This document shows positions 39,019 through 49,686 of a DNA stretch of 64,000 nt, in pieces. This DNA comes from Leptobrachium leishanense. Taxonomy: Eukaryota > Chordata > Amphibia > Anura > Megophryidae. Both the position numbers and the translations under genes were made by a program. The stretch lies in assembly GCA_009667805.1 (NCBI GenBank), contig CM019064.1, forward strand, positions 383,546,549 to 383,610,548, in the 5' to 3' direction. A model generated the notes under the pieces. That model did no database searches, was not told the origin of the DNA, and worked only from the letters and a program-made list of their open reading frames with translations. Within the stretch, counting starts at the first letter, position 1, and the number at the start of each line of letters is the position of its first letter.

Positions 39019-40472
39019 ACGGGCCTGTTCAAATGCAGAAGATGAGAGGCCACAGATGTCTGATCAAGAGATAGTCCAAATGCCAAATCAACTGGCAGCC
39101 GAGCTTCTCTTCCGAACATGAGACGGTAAGGTGAGTATCCAGTAGTGTCACTCTCCATACTGTTATACGCATGCACCAGCGTAGCTATGTGATGACTCCA
39201 ATTCTGCTTCTCTCTGTTGGACAGTGTCCCCAACATATTCAATAAAGTGCGATTAAATCTTTCCGGTTGAGCATCACCTTGGGGGTGATATGGAGTAGTT
39301 CGGGTCTTTTGAATTCCTAACAGTTCCTGCAATTGCCAAACAAGTCGGCTCTCAAAGTCTCTGCCCTGATCCGAGTGGATTCTTTTTGGTAGGCCATAAT
39401 GAACAAAAAACGTCTCCATTGAAACCTTTGCCACTGTAGGAGCACGTTGGTCTTTAGTAGAGAAAGTTTGGGCATAACGGGTGAAATGATCAGTCACTAC
39501 TAGAATATTTCCCTGCCCACTAGCATCAGGCTCTAAGCACAGGAAATCAATGCACACCAAATCCATGGGTCCTTGACTTTTCAGGTGGCTCATTTGAGCA
39601 GTTCGGGTTGGTAGTGTCTTTCTCTGAATACACCTCAAACACGAATAGCAGTAACTTTCAACTTCAGATCTCATACAGGGCCAATAGAATCTGTCTCGCA
39701 CCAGTTTAAAAGTTCTCTCTGCACCCAAATGTTCATGCTCATCGTGCAATGCTCTCAGCACACCCTTTCTGTGCTTGGTGGGGAGGAACAACTGTTGTGT
39801 CTCTTCAGCATTGTTCGAGGGGCCCCTTCGGTGGACCACCCCATCCAACATCTTCAGCCGCTCCCATTCTTTGTATACCAATCGGGCTCCTTCTGGGGAA
39901 TTTGTCAGTAGAATTTCCCTTTGACCCACGTTCATAGCCTTCACTGTAAAAGCAATCAGAGGATCTCCAGCCTGATCGGCTCTCAGGTCCTGTTTCGAGA
40001 GAGTAGGTAGGCTTTCATCCCTCAGCTGTGTAGGATTACAATAAAGCTCTGGAACACCCGCAGCCATAACTCCTATAGCTTCTGCTTCAACTACTCCCTT
40101 GACCCGGCGCTCTGCCCCTTGACATAAGGCTTGCACCCCATCTGGAGTCAGCTGAGTCCATTCTGTAGTGTAGGTTCTTCTTGACAAAGCATCTGCATCT
40201 CGATTATTCACTCCAGGACGATACTTAAGGCTGAACCGAAACCCTGACAGAGCGGCCAACCACCGATGTCCCGTTGCATCCAGTTTCGCAGTAGTAAGGA
40301 CGTACGTAAGAGGATTGTTGTCAGTCTTTATCACAAATTCAGCCCCATACAGATAATCTTTCAATTTGTCTACTACCGTCCCTTTCAAGGCTAGGAACTC
40401 TAGTTTGTGGGTAGGATAGTTCTTCTCTGAAGGCGTAAGGCTTCGGCTTACATACGCTACAGGCCTCAACAA
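39015..40472 (-). pseudogene. gypsy pol: RNase H and integrase
   Basis: This is a 485-codon open segment of the polyprotein. RNase H signatures are AYVSRSLTPSEKNYPTHKLE, FVIKTDNNPLTYVL and DALSR. The integrase zinc-binding region has HDEHEHLGAERTF and CYSCLRCIQR. The integrase core has VCIDFL (first Asp), RIHSDQGRDFE (second Asp) and DAQPERFNRTLLN (Glu). The frame stops after LLHLNRPV near 39015, inside the C-terminal domain. It lacks its own start because it is normally part of a Gag-Pol product. It sits one frame break from the reverse transcriptase upstream. Confidence 0.92.
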
Positions 40473-41671
40473 TCCATCATATTCTTGGTATAAGACTTCC
40501 CCCTAGACCTTCTCTGCTGGCATCCACATGCAATTCGTATGGATTATGAGGATCAGCGTAAGCCAGGACGGGAGCTCGAGTCAGACTCTTTCAACTTCAT
40601 AAAAGCACTTTCACATTGATTAGTCCATTCTTCTTGGATGTATTCTCGAGCCTTCCTTGGCCCTTGAGCCGACGAACTTCGATCAGAGGCCTTGGAGCCT
40701 TCTCCCACTTCTTTCTGTAGGAGCTTATTCAAAGGTTGAGCTATCTTAGCAAATCCTCTTACGAATCTTCAGTAATAGGAGCAGAACCCCAGGAAAGATC
40801 TAAGTTCAGTAACATTCCGGGGTCTAGGCCAGGAAGCTACGGCTTCCAACTTTCGAGGATCCGTCGAAACACCTTCTGCTGAAACAACATATCCCAGGTA
40901 CGTAACGGAAGGTAGACAAAATTTACACTTCTCCAGGGACAGTTTCAACCCCTCTTCATGGAGCCGCTTCAAAACCTTCTCCAACCGCTGCTCATGTTCT
41001 TCCAAAGTCTTCCCGAACACAATAATGTCATCTAGATACACCAACACTTCTATCAAGTTCATATCCCCAACTGTCTTCTCCATTAACCGTTGGAACGTGG
41101 CGGGAGCCCCCGTGAGGCCTTGAGGCATTCTGTTGAACTCAAAGAACCCCAGTGGGCACATGAACGCAGTCTTGTCTTTGTCCTCAGGATGCATTGGTAT
41201 CTGATGATACCCACTTCGCAGGTCTAGTACAATAAACCATTTTGCTCCAGACAAACACTGTAGGGCATCTTCTATCCGAGGAGTGGAATATGGATCCGGA
41301 ATGGTCCTTTGATTTAGCGTGCGATAGTCTATACATAAACGGATAGAACCATTCTTCTTTCGAACCATCACTATTGGAGAAGCATAAGGACTCCTGGACT
41401 CTTGAATCACCTTAGTCCTCTGTAGTTCGTTTAGCTACTCTCGTAGATCATCCAAGTCTCCCAGCGGAACTCGTCTTGACCTTTCTCGAAACGGCTTATC
41501 CTCTTGTAGTCGAATGCGATGTTCAGTACTCTTAGCTAATCCCTCGTTGAACTCATCCTTCAAGAACAAGTCCTTCCATTTTAGAATCTGGGGCTGAAGT
41601 CGTTTCTTCCATTCAGGCGAGATGGGAGCGCCTTTAGGATAGAACCGTTCAGCTGGAATCTCTTTATTCAC
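40473..41671 (-). pseudogene. gypsy pol: reverse transcriptase
   Basis: On the - strand the frame shows a Lys/Glu-rich start, then SPYASPIVMVRKKNGSIRLC, DYRTLNQRTIPDPYS, VLDLRSGYHQI (motif A), GLTGAPATFQRLME and VLVYLDDIIVF (catalytic YLDD), and ends with PRNVTELRSFLGFCSYY. One in-frame TAG after DDLRE (near 41435) and a TGA after CSYY (near 40769, where the next codons read RFVRGFAKIAQP) break the frame. Further shifts lie at 40473-40760. Catalytic residues are kept although the frame is broken, so decay is moderate. Confidence 0.93.
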
Positions 41672-42674
41672 TCCCCCCCAAATCGGTAAGGGAGAGAGGT
41701 GTAACAGAAGCCACTTGTCCGATGGGCATTCGTGCTTTCAGGTCCACTGGAGAATCAGACACATTACACACACTAACTGAAACTCTTCCCCGTCTCCGTT
41801 TCAAAACTCTTGTAGAGATTATCTCAGGGATTACTTCTACTCCGGCCTCATTCCCATGACTGACATCAGTTTCCAGTACCACATAAGGACCCGGTTGTGA
41901 TCCGTTCAACTTGACTGAAGCCCGGAAACTCGCCACTTCTCCTAATTGCAGAACCTTCTCTGTTCCTCCCAATCTCCACAGACGCCCCACTTCGGCAGGT
42001 GCCCTCTGTTCTTCGACCATTCGTTGATAGACCGGACGTAACATTGGATGTACTCCTCTGGTAGAACCTTCTTCCATCACTATGGGAGTCAGAAGATGTC
42101 TTACCAGATCAGTATTCGTCCCCACTATCATAGAACTTCTGCTGGCCCCTGAAGGGCGAGGACACACAATGGCCAATGCATCACAACCTCCAGACTGTCC
42201 GATGACCTCGGATCCAATTTCTAACTTCACCTGTAGATATCCATCATAGGGAAGCTTCTCCGTACCGATACCCCAGATCTCAAGGTCCTTTAAAGGTATG
42301 TGCTTCAAGTGTTTCTCGTAGAAGTCTCGATAGATCAACGTCACTTGAGCACCTGAGTCTAACAGAGCTTTAGTGTAGACTCCCTCTACTTGGATTGGAA
42401 CGATGGGAGAAGGACCTATCAGCTGGTCAGGAAACTTGTTCGTAGCCGCAGGAGGTATAGACCCAGTTCGCTGTACCCTAGCCTTCTTCCTGACTCGTGG
42501 AGGTTTTGGGTGTGCATTGCTTTCCCATGACATAGGACCGGATACTAAGGGAGTAACTCTTTCAGTCCTGGTAGGCTCAGCATTTGGCAAGGATCCGGGT
42601 CCTCTCGGCCTTTCGGTTCTGGCTTGAAATTTGGAGCGGTTTTCAACCATTGGGCACCTACTTTGCTCCTTCAC
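41664..42674 (-). pseudogene. gypsy pro: aspartic protease region
   Basis: This open segment lies in the -1 frame relative to gag. It shows IVPIQVEGVYTKALLDSGAQ, with the active-site DSGA, and IWGIGTEKLPYDGYLQVKLE downstream. The frame is open upstream through the GGGAAAC heptamer at 42689-42695, so it has no need of its own start codon. The first in-frame start-like codon is a GTG at 42674. The segment ends near 41664 and the reverse transcriptase follows within a few bases. Confidence 0.88.
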
Positions 42675-44155
42675 TTGGGCCCTCTGGCGTTTCCCGCTGG
42701 TGAGGTAGATAGCAGCCCTTCCAAGGCCTTTAGGAACTCTTCAACTCTTTTTCCTTCAGGCCTTTGGTTTTTACACTGTGCTCGGAAATGACCCATTTCC
42801 CCACAACTGAAGCATCTCTTCTTTGAAGACGGAGGCGCACTTGTTCGTGGTGATTCGGTTGAAGGACCCTGGCCAGACGCCACAGCAACTCCCGTTGTCC
42901 GCATGTCAGTGAGGAACTTCTGCATATCGGTCTGTGTCTCTGCCACCTTCAAAAGTACTCGGCACAGTTCTGTGTGCGCCTGTTCCAGTTCAGCTTGAGC
43001 TCCTTGCACCTTCTTAACAGTCTTTTGTATCTCCCTACATGCCGGAATTGTTGACTCTTTTGCAGCACTCTCTGTGGATATAGGAACAACCAGATGCTCT
43101 TGTCTGTCAACTTCGGACCCATAGGCATCCAACGAATCATCTTCAGTCTGCAAATATTCGTTATGCGTTGTGCGTAAGCTCTTTCTCCTCTCCTTAAGTT
43201 TTTTTCTTCCAGCAGAGCCTCTTCCTCTCTAACAGCTCGAATCAGTTTCAGGAATTTCAATTCTCGGTTACCTTCTCTGGTTTTCAGCTGTAACTGCACA
43301 GGATCTAGAGGTTGAGCACCCCTCAATATCTGCTGCATTCTGATTTTATCTATTGTGGCCGGTTCGGCCCCCTTCTTAAGAAGTATCTGGTGCAGAATCT
43401 TATCCAGGCGCCTCATATATTCAGTCATTTTCTCACCATTTCGCTGGTAGGTGTGTTCGTACTGGTACATGAGTTCGGTAGCCTTTTCTGCTCGCCCAAA
43501 GACTTCCTGTAATATATTTAGGTAATCTAAAGCAGTACAGTCTTGCTTACTCAACTTCAGGTTTCTGACAGCCTCTGACGCGGGTCCCTTTAGGCTCTCA
43601 GTAATCCTTTGCTTCTTCTGCGCTTCAGGGACGTCCCACTCATCCAGAGCCTGCATCGCCTGTTCTACCCATTCTTCGAAGGTTTCTTCTCCCGCCGGAG
43701 TTGGTACGTTTCCTGTAAATTCCTCAACTGTCGATTTACCAAAATTAGTGTGTGGAGGGCTTGTTCTTTGACATTTAGCCAGTAGATCTCCGATAGCCAC
43801 GATGAACTCAGGCCCGATCATGGCTAGCGGACTGGACGCGGGAACGTTCGCGGGATCGCCACGTGGCGCACTTGGCTGAATCAGTTGAACTTCCACATCG
43901 TCGGTCAGCTTCACACTCGCGCCCTGAAAACACACTGGAACACCCTTTCTCCACTCAAAAAGAACATATGTGTGAGAAGTGTCTGGGTTCGCTTTAATGT
44001 CCAGAATTAACCCCCGATGATCTGGTGTCAGCGTGGCCACGGCCCGGCGAATCTGATCTTCGACCCAAGTGTACGCAGGAATGTTCCCTGACTATGCTTA
44101 ACCCTATCTGGCTATTGTGCTCTTCACACCATTTGGCAGCAGTGTCTGGATCCAT
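42671..44155 (-). pseudogene. gypsy gag, PNMA-like, two frameshifts
   Basis: The probable start is ATG at 44153-44155 (MDPDTAAKWCEEHNSQIG), close behind the primer site. A frameshift near 44090 separates it from the main segment: TLTPDHRGLILDIKANPD, then FTGNVPTPAGEETFEEWVEQ and RITESLKGPASEAVRNLK, the capsid-type region shared with PNMA (paraneoplastic Ma) proteins. A second shift near 43150 leads to the C-terminus with the zinc knuckle CFSCGEMGHFRAQC and the end ARGPK, stop at 42671-42673. The family relation is from motif resemblance. The protein assembles particles in active relatives. Confidence 0.88.
42689..42695 (-). promoter_or_regulatory. -1 ribosomal frameshift heptamer GGGAAAC
   Basis: On the - strand the gag codons GCG GGA AAC contain G GGA AAC in the X XXY YYZ phase, 16 nt before the gag stop. 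Slipping back one base enters the protease frame, which is open from there. GGGAAAC is the heptamer known from PEG10. A downstream pseudoknot was not assessed. Confidence 0.8.
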
Positions 44156-44192
44156 AATTAACCCTTTAATTGCAGTATCTACAGAGACTGGA

Positions 44193-44211
44193 ATCCCGGA
44201 ACGAGCCCCCA
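44193..44211 (-). promoter_or_regulatory. primer binding site, tRNA-Pro type
   Basis: On the - strand, two bases after the LTR end, TGGGGGCTCGTTCCGGGAT matches the 3' end of tRNA-Pro, apart from one extra T. It marks the left side of the element and confirms direction. Confidence 0.8.
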
Positions 44212-44213
44212 CG

Positions 44214-44888
44214 TGTAGCGCTCACTCCCGGAGGAGCCACTGAATAAACCTCTGGTTAGTCTCACCGCACTAGGAAATAACTATACACCAGCACTGTTGT
44301 GGATTTTTATGTATTATATTCTTTACTGATCCCAATAAAGCAGCATATATTACGTATATACGGTATTTAAATGACAAGAATTCGTAACGCGGGAAAAACA
44401 CGCGGCGGCAAAAGGAACGGTTAACCCCCTCAATTCTGGAGTGTAAGTCCCGTGAATTAAACTCAGAAATGTGTATGTGTATTGTCTCGGGTACCCGGGT
44501 ACTGTATTCAACTGGCCAGTGAATGAAACAAAACAATCTTCGACTAGTCACCGTTGGAGCCCTGTGGATTTAAACAATACTGCAGCGTGCATTTCTTATT
44601 TGGGAACTGCGGCCTCGGAGGCCTCTCACCCATCTGATAGAGGAAACTGTCCAGTACCCGATCAAAGATCTTCTCCGCTGTGTACTGGGACTCTGTGCCA
44701 CAGAATCCGCTCCCTGCTTGCCGGATCTCCGCAACTGGAACAACGATCCACCACCTGCACTCCCAATCAATCAGCGTGGTCTCCTAACTCGGGGTGCTTG
44801 ACAGTTCTCACGTGCGTCCTCCTACTTTCACTGCTCCGCTCACTCTGACCTTGCCTTCCACGAGGCCACTGATCTCCTTCCTCTTCCT
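44214..44888 (-). repeat. 5' LTR of the gypsy element, truncated
   Basis: It matches 37142-37720 and then 37850-37950 closely. About 130 bp are missing inside (junction near 44802), and the outer roughly 140 bp are missing at 44888, where LINE sequence begins. The U3 end, including its terminal TG, is therefore absent. A promoter in this LTR would be incomplete. Confidence 0.88.
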
Positions 44889-45990
44889 TAAACATGTGAG
44901 GATAGACATGGTCAGCATCTTCCTGCATGGGTGAACATGGCATTGTGGAGATTTCAGTTCTTATCTGTTCAATTTTTGCTGTGAAAATGCATGCTAGGTC
45001 TTCGGCATTGAGGTCATTGTGAGGAACAGCCACAGCAGGATGGAGAAGGGAGTTGAAGGTGGTGAACAGGCGTTTTGGGTTCCGGGAGTGTATGAGGGCT
45101 GTAAAATATGACTGCTTGGCTAGGAAAAGCGCAGAGCTGTAGGATTGGAGCATAAATTTATAGTGAAGAAAGTCAGAGTGGGAGCGGGTCTTTCTCCAAT
45201 AGTGTTCAGCAGTTCTAGAACATCTTTGGAGATGCCGGGTCAATTTGTTGTGCCAGGGTTGCAAGTTTTGTCGCCTCATTGACCAGGGTTTTGACGGTGC
45301 CAACTTATCAAGGGTGGAGGAAAGAGTAGAGTTGTAGCGGGTGATGGCTTCATTAGGACAGGAGAGAGATAGGAAGGCTGATAGTGGTACAGATATATTG
45401 GCAGAGATTGCTGTGGATCCAGAGAGAGGAGATTTCTGTGGGTCTGATAAACTTTGGGTTCAGATGGAGGAACGAGGGGAGAGCTGAGTTCACAAGTCAG
45501 AAGATGATGGTCAGAGAGATTGAGAGGTGTAATAGTGAGGTCAGAGATAGGGCACGAGTAGGAGAAGATAAGATCCAGAATATTGCCAGCTGTGTGGGTG
45601 GGGGAGTTGGACCACTGAGTAAGGCCAAATGATGATGTAATGGAGAGAAATCGTGAGGCAGCTGAGCTCTGTGGCAAGTCGACAGGGACATCAAAATCCC
45701 CAAGAATGAGGGATGGAACATCAGAAGACATGAAATGTGGGAGCCAAGAAGAGAACTGGTCGAGGAAGGGAAAAGGTTGGCCAGGGGGTCGGTAGATAAC
45801 AGCAATACGAGTGGCTAGAGGCTTAAACAGGTGAATAGTATGGACCTCAAATGTGGGGAAAGAGATGGGCATGGAGGAATGTCCTGAAAGGAGCAGTGGG
45901 GAGAGAGTAAAAGCCCCACACCGCCTCCTTTTTTGTCACTCAGTCTAGGGGAGTGTGTCAATTGGAGACTGCCATGTGTTAGGGATGCAG
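44889..45990 (-). pseudogene. CR1/L2-like LINE, endonuclease half
   Basis: On the - strand: SDKKGGGVGLLLS near 45940, IAVIYRPPGQPFPFLDQFSS, SLILGDFDVPVDLP (the GDFN-type site), HTAGNILDLIFSYS and LSDHHLLTCEL (the SDH active-site motif). A second frame carries RKTRSHSDFLHYKFMLQSYS and NAEDLACIFTAKIEQIRTEI. Two frames are joined by a shift near 45290. Reading order continues at 37141, so this and 35446-37141 are one LINE split by the gypsy element, with a short piece missing at the junction. Confidence 0.85.
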
Positions 45991-47107
45991 CCGGAGTGGC
46001 AGTATCGCATGGAGAGAGCCTTCTCTAACCGTATCACACCTTCTTGCTCTGTAACGGTTTCATAGGTCAGCCCTTCGTATGTTTCTTATACGTTGTTAGA
46101 TACAGATTTCACACTTGAAGTCTATTTTGGTTAGATTGAACATTTTTCTCTCTGGAATTCTGCCTTGTTCACATTGTAAACGTGGCTGAGCATCGTTTCC
46201 TCAACTCCTGATTTCGTCCCCTTCAATTTGCTTGCCCTAATTTATTTGATCCTCTGTACCCTGTACGACATTACAGAACATGATTGCGTTTTGTAATCAA
46301 ATATTATAGTACGAGTGATAAGTTGACCAATAACACATTCACTGCCAGAATTCTGCATGCAAAGAGTTAACATTTCTGGCAGAAGTTCAATTATCCATGG
46401 AAACAAATTTTTCCAAAGCATTTTATTTCAATCTAATTATGTTGCCACCACCAGCAAGAGATAAATGGAAACCACTATAATTACAAGATTACAATTAATT
46501 AGTATCAGAAGAAAATAAATACTTTATAAATAAATATATATATATAAAAAAAAAAAAAATTCAGGATAACAAAGAATTTTTGCTTGGAAAGTGGCTGAAC
46601 CTTAGCGGGTTTTGCAAAATCGACAGAATTCGATAAAGAAAAAACAATTTACTTTGGCATTGCCTTTTTAATTATTTTAATGGTATCAGTTATTACCTTT
46701 TACAGTCACAGGGTAAAGCAGGTTATAATTCTTTATAGTGTAGCCAGGTCAGCCATGTTTTCTTGGACCACATGTTACTATTTTATGCAGAGGGACGAAT
46801 CTGCCCTGTAACATCTTTAACTCATATCTGATATAAACATTCCCATTAAGTAATTACTACTCAGGGGTCTATTCACAAAGCATTGAAACTGAACGCAATT
46901 TCGTTGCTTTTAGGCTCACTTTGACGATTCAGTTTAGTCGGAAAATTCGGTGAATTCACTATTTCGCGAATGTTGCCTGAAAAATAGTCGCCGTAGCATT
47001 AATTGGACATCATCAAGAAGCACCGAAGAGAAAAGCTACTATTCTCCTAGTAATGGCTTAAATCAATAAAAATGTATTAAAAATGTAAAATAATAAAAAA
47101 AAGTCCT
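45991..47107. other. intergenic, nothing firm
   Basis: This is AT-rich sequence with a (TA)n and A-run at 46520-46560. GGGGTCTATTCACAAAGCAT at 46864 looks like the end of a small repeat. No gene is present. Confidence 0.45.
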
Positions 47108-47111
47108 TTAA

Positions 47112-47367
47112 CCTCCCTGGCGTTACGATTCTGACATATTTTATATGTCAGAATCGTTAGAGTGTGACTCGGGGTTAAATTTCAAAGCTGAAAACGGTAA
47201 CGCCGAGCCACACTCGGGGCTGGATACATACCCGTCCCCTGCGCTCCCGAACTGTCACCTACGGACAATTGCAACGTCCTACTTCTTGGTTCCCTTCTCG
47301 CGAAGGTAAAGGTATGTATCCTGCCCGATTAGATTACATTTAGAACTGTAACATATGGGATTCGACT
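47112..47367. repeat. TTAA-flanked hairpin-bearing repeat
   Basis: TTAACCTCCCTGGCGTTACG starts at 47108. It contains the hairpin ATTCTGACATATTTTATATGTCAGAAT and the pair GTGTGACTCGG and CCGAGCCACAC. The next TTAA is at 47368. Confidence 0.5.
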
Positions 47368-47371
47368 TTAA

Positions 47372-47623
47372 CCCCTTACCGCCGGGCGGGTTGTGCCAGG
47401 CGGCGTGGCATTAACACCAGCGGGGTCTACTAATACGTCGCACTGGCCGGCTGCTGCAGCAGGCCTCGTCTACGTAGCTGACACGCTGCACGTTGCATTG
47501 GCTGCACGTCAAGTGGTGGGCAGCAGCACAGAGGCCCATTGAAGCCAGCGTGCTATGCTGCCCCGTGGCTTCAAAACCCACCCACTGTGGGGACAGCATA
47601 GCACGTCCCGCGGCAGTTAATGG
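47372..47623. mobile_element. TTAA-flanked MITE
   Basis: It is flanked by TTAA (47368-47371 and 47624-47627), with imperfect ends CCCCTTACCGCCGGGCGG and the complement of CCGCGGCAGTTAATGG. GCCGGCTGCTGCAGCAGGCC forms a hairpin inside. No coding sequence is present. Confidence 0.62.
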
Positions 47624-47722
47624 TTAAACCTATTGAATTGAAATACTGAAAATCACGTAATTTCACAGAAATTTCAGTGCAATTCAGGGTTCTGGCAATA
47701 GACGAATCAATGGTTCTCTATA

Positions 47723-48537
47723 CAGGGCCGGTGCTAGACTATTTTGCGCCCTAGGCAAGACCAGCTACTTGCACCCCCCCCCAAAAAAAAAGCTCACATG
47801 GGTATATTTGACCCCAGCTCTCACATGGTGGATATATTGCCCCCTGCTCACATGGGTACAATTGCCCCCCAGCTCACATGGGTACATTTGCCCCAAGCTC
47901 ACATAGGTACATTTGCCCCAAGCTCACATAGGTACATTTGCCCCCAGCTCACACATGGCATGGAGATATTGCCCCAGCTAACACATGGAAATATTGCCAC
48001 AGCTCACACATGGAGATATTGCCCCAGCTCACACATTGATATCTGCCTCCAGGCTCACACATGGATATTTTTCCCCAGGCTCACACATGGGTATTTCCCC
48101 CAGGCTCACACATGGGTATTTACCCCCAGGCTCACACATGGATATTTGCCCCAGGCTCACACATGGATATTTGCCCCAGGCTCACACATGGATATTTGCC
48201 CCCAGGCTCACACATGGGTATTTGCCCCCAGACTCACACAAGGATACTTGCCCAGCAGCTCACACATGGATATTTGCCTCCAGCGCTGTCTCCGTCTTCC
48301 TGTAGCCAGTCTCAATGCGTGCTGGCGTCGCCGCTGGCGTCAAGGAGATGGAGGCGTGGACTTGGACCAGGAAGCTGGAAGCACCAAGTCCACGCCTCCG
48401 TCTCCTTGACAACGACGGCACGTATTGGGGCTGGCTGCAGCACGCAGCCGCCCCGTGGGCATTTTTTTTTTACAATTGGTCTGGCCGGCTGCGCCCTAGG
48501 CGCCCGCCTAGTTGGCCTAGCGGCAGCGCCGGCCGTG
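47723..48537. mobile_element. hAT-type element with internal VNTR and foldback, copy 2
   Basis: CAGGGCCGGTGCTAG at the left and GCGCCGGCCGTG at the right are flanked by exact TCTCTATA copies (47715-47722 and 48538-48545). The interior has about 17 units of CAGGCTCACACATGGATATT type (47790-48285), then a hairpin of about 40-bp arms (about 48325-48410) around GGAGGCGTGGACTTGG. The long open frames across the VNTR are not genes. Confidence 0.9.
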
Positions 48538-49300
48538 TCTCTATAAGACAATTACAGTGCCGCTAAACTGCGGCAAAATGCACCATATTTATTTATTTAT
48601 TTATAAAGGATTTTACCTTATTTGGATGCCAGTGCACCTGTATTTGGCTAACAACAGCATTGTGAATTGACAAATTACCCTGACATTGCACATGCGCAAA
48701 ATTCATCATTCAGTGTAATTCAGTGGTTTGTGAGTTACACTCACAATTTTAGATTTCTGCATGAAACAAGGTCCATGGACATTTGGGATAACCCTCCCAA
48801 CCCACCAGCAGGGAGATCTTGTTCCATTTTTATCCATTCTGCTGAGTGCAGGTATATGTCCCAGTAAACAGCAACAGACACTCCCCAATTTTTGTTGCTG
48901 ATACATTGTTTTTGGCTGTTACCTGAGGGTGGGTCTGAATGGTGTCCCCTAAACCTCTAAAGAGCTGCACCAGTGGTGTATTTAGGTTTTGTGCTGCCCT
49001 AGGTCTGACTAAACTCATGCACCCCCTAATTTAAATTTGACACACCCCTTCCTGTCAAGGTCACACCTCTTCCTGGTTAAACCCCACCCTTCCTAGTTAG
49101 GCTCCACCTTTTCCTCTTAGAGCTCCGCCTTTTCCTCTCTTTATATTACAAGTGGACACCAAGTGCCTACTTGTATATTTCGTATACCATTTCAAATGTA
49201 TCTATTGAGATAAATAAAATTATGTAATGTTTAAATTCAACCATTTTTACAAAGATCAGCCAAGCATGTCAAGTATACTGGATCACAGCCACTCTAATTG
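48538..49300. other. intergenic with one hAT-like end
   Basis: CAGTGGTGTATTTAGG at 48971 resembles hAT ends of the CAGTGGCG type, without a found partner. Nearby CTTCCTGGTTAAACC-like words repeat irregularly at 49020-49135. No gene is present. Confidence 0.45.
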
Positions 49301-49665
49301 GTTGAATAATAAAATCCACAGAAAAGTGCAGTGTGTATGAGCGTATCACAGAACTGCAGAGCAATAAAACTCACAGAAACGTGCAGTGTGTATGAGCGTA
49401 TAAGAGCTGCACAGCAATAAAACCCACAGAAAGGTGCACTGTGTATGAGCATATCACAGAGCCGCACAGCAATAAAACCCATAGAAACGTGCGCTCTGTA
49501 TAAGCGTATCCAGGGCCGGCCCAAGCCACTGTGCTGCCTGGAGCGAAAAATGAAATGCTGCCCCCCCCAAAAAAACCATGTGACATGTATGAGCGTATCA
49601 GAGCTCCACAGCAATAAAACTCACAGTAATGTGCAGTGTGTATGAGCATATCACAGAGCACTTGA
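49301..49665. repeat. 57-bp tandem array, split by a hAT-like end
   Basis: Units carry GCAATAAAACTCACAGAAAC and GTGTATGAGCGTATCACAGA with 57-58-bp spacing. CAGGGCCGGCCCAAGCC starts at 49511 and interrupts the array for about 65 bp. The same array type resumes at 54311-54535, and one partial unit lies near 55850. Confidence 0.85.
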
Positions 49666-49686
49666 AGAGATTATTGACTTCTTTAA

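Noticed and set aside
47744..48546. 221- and 161-codon frames with THGYLPQAHTW-type repeats
   Set aside because: They are the translated VNTR inside a hAT element. Equivalent frames lie at 17982-18442 and 21242-21749. No conserved protein is suggested.
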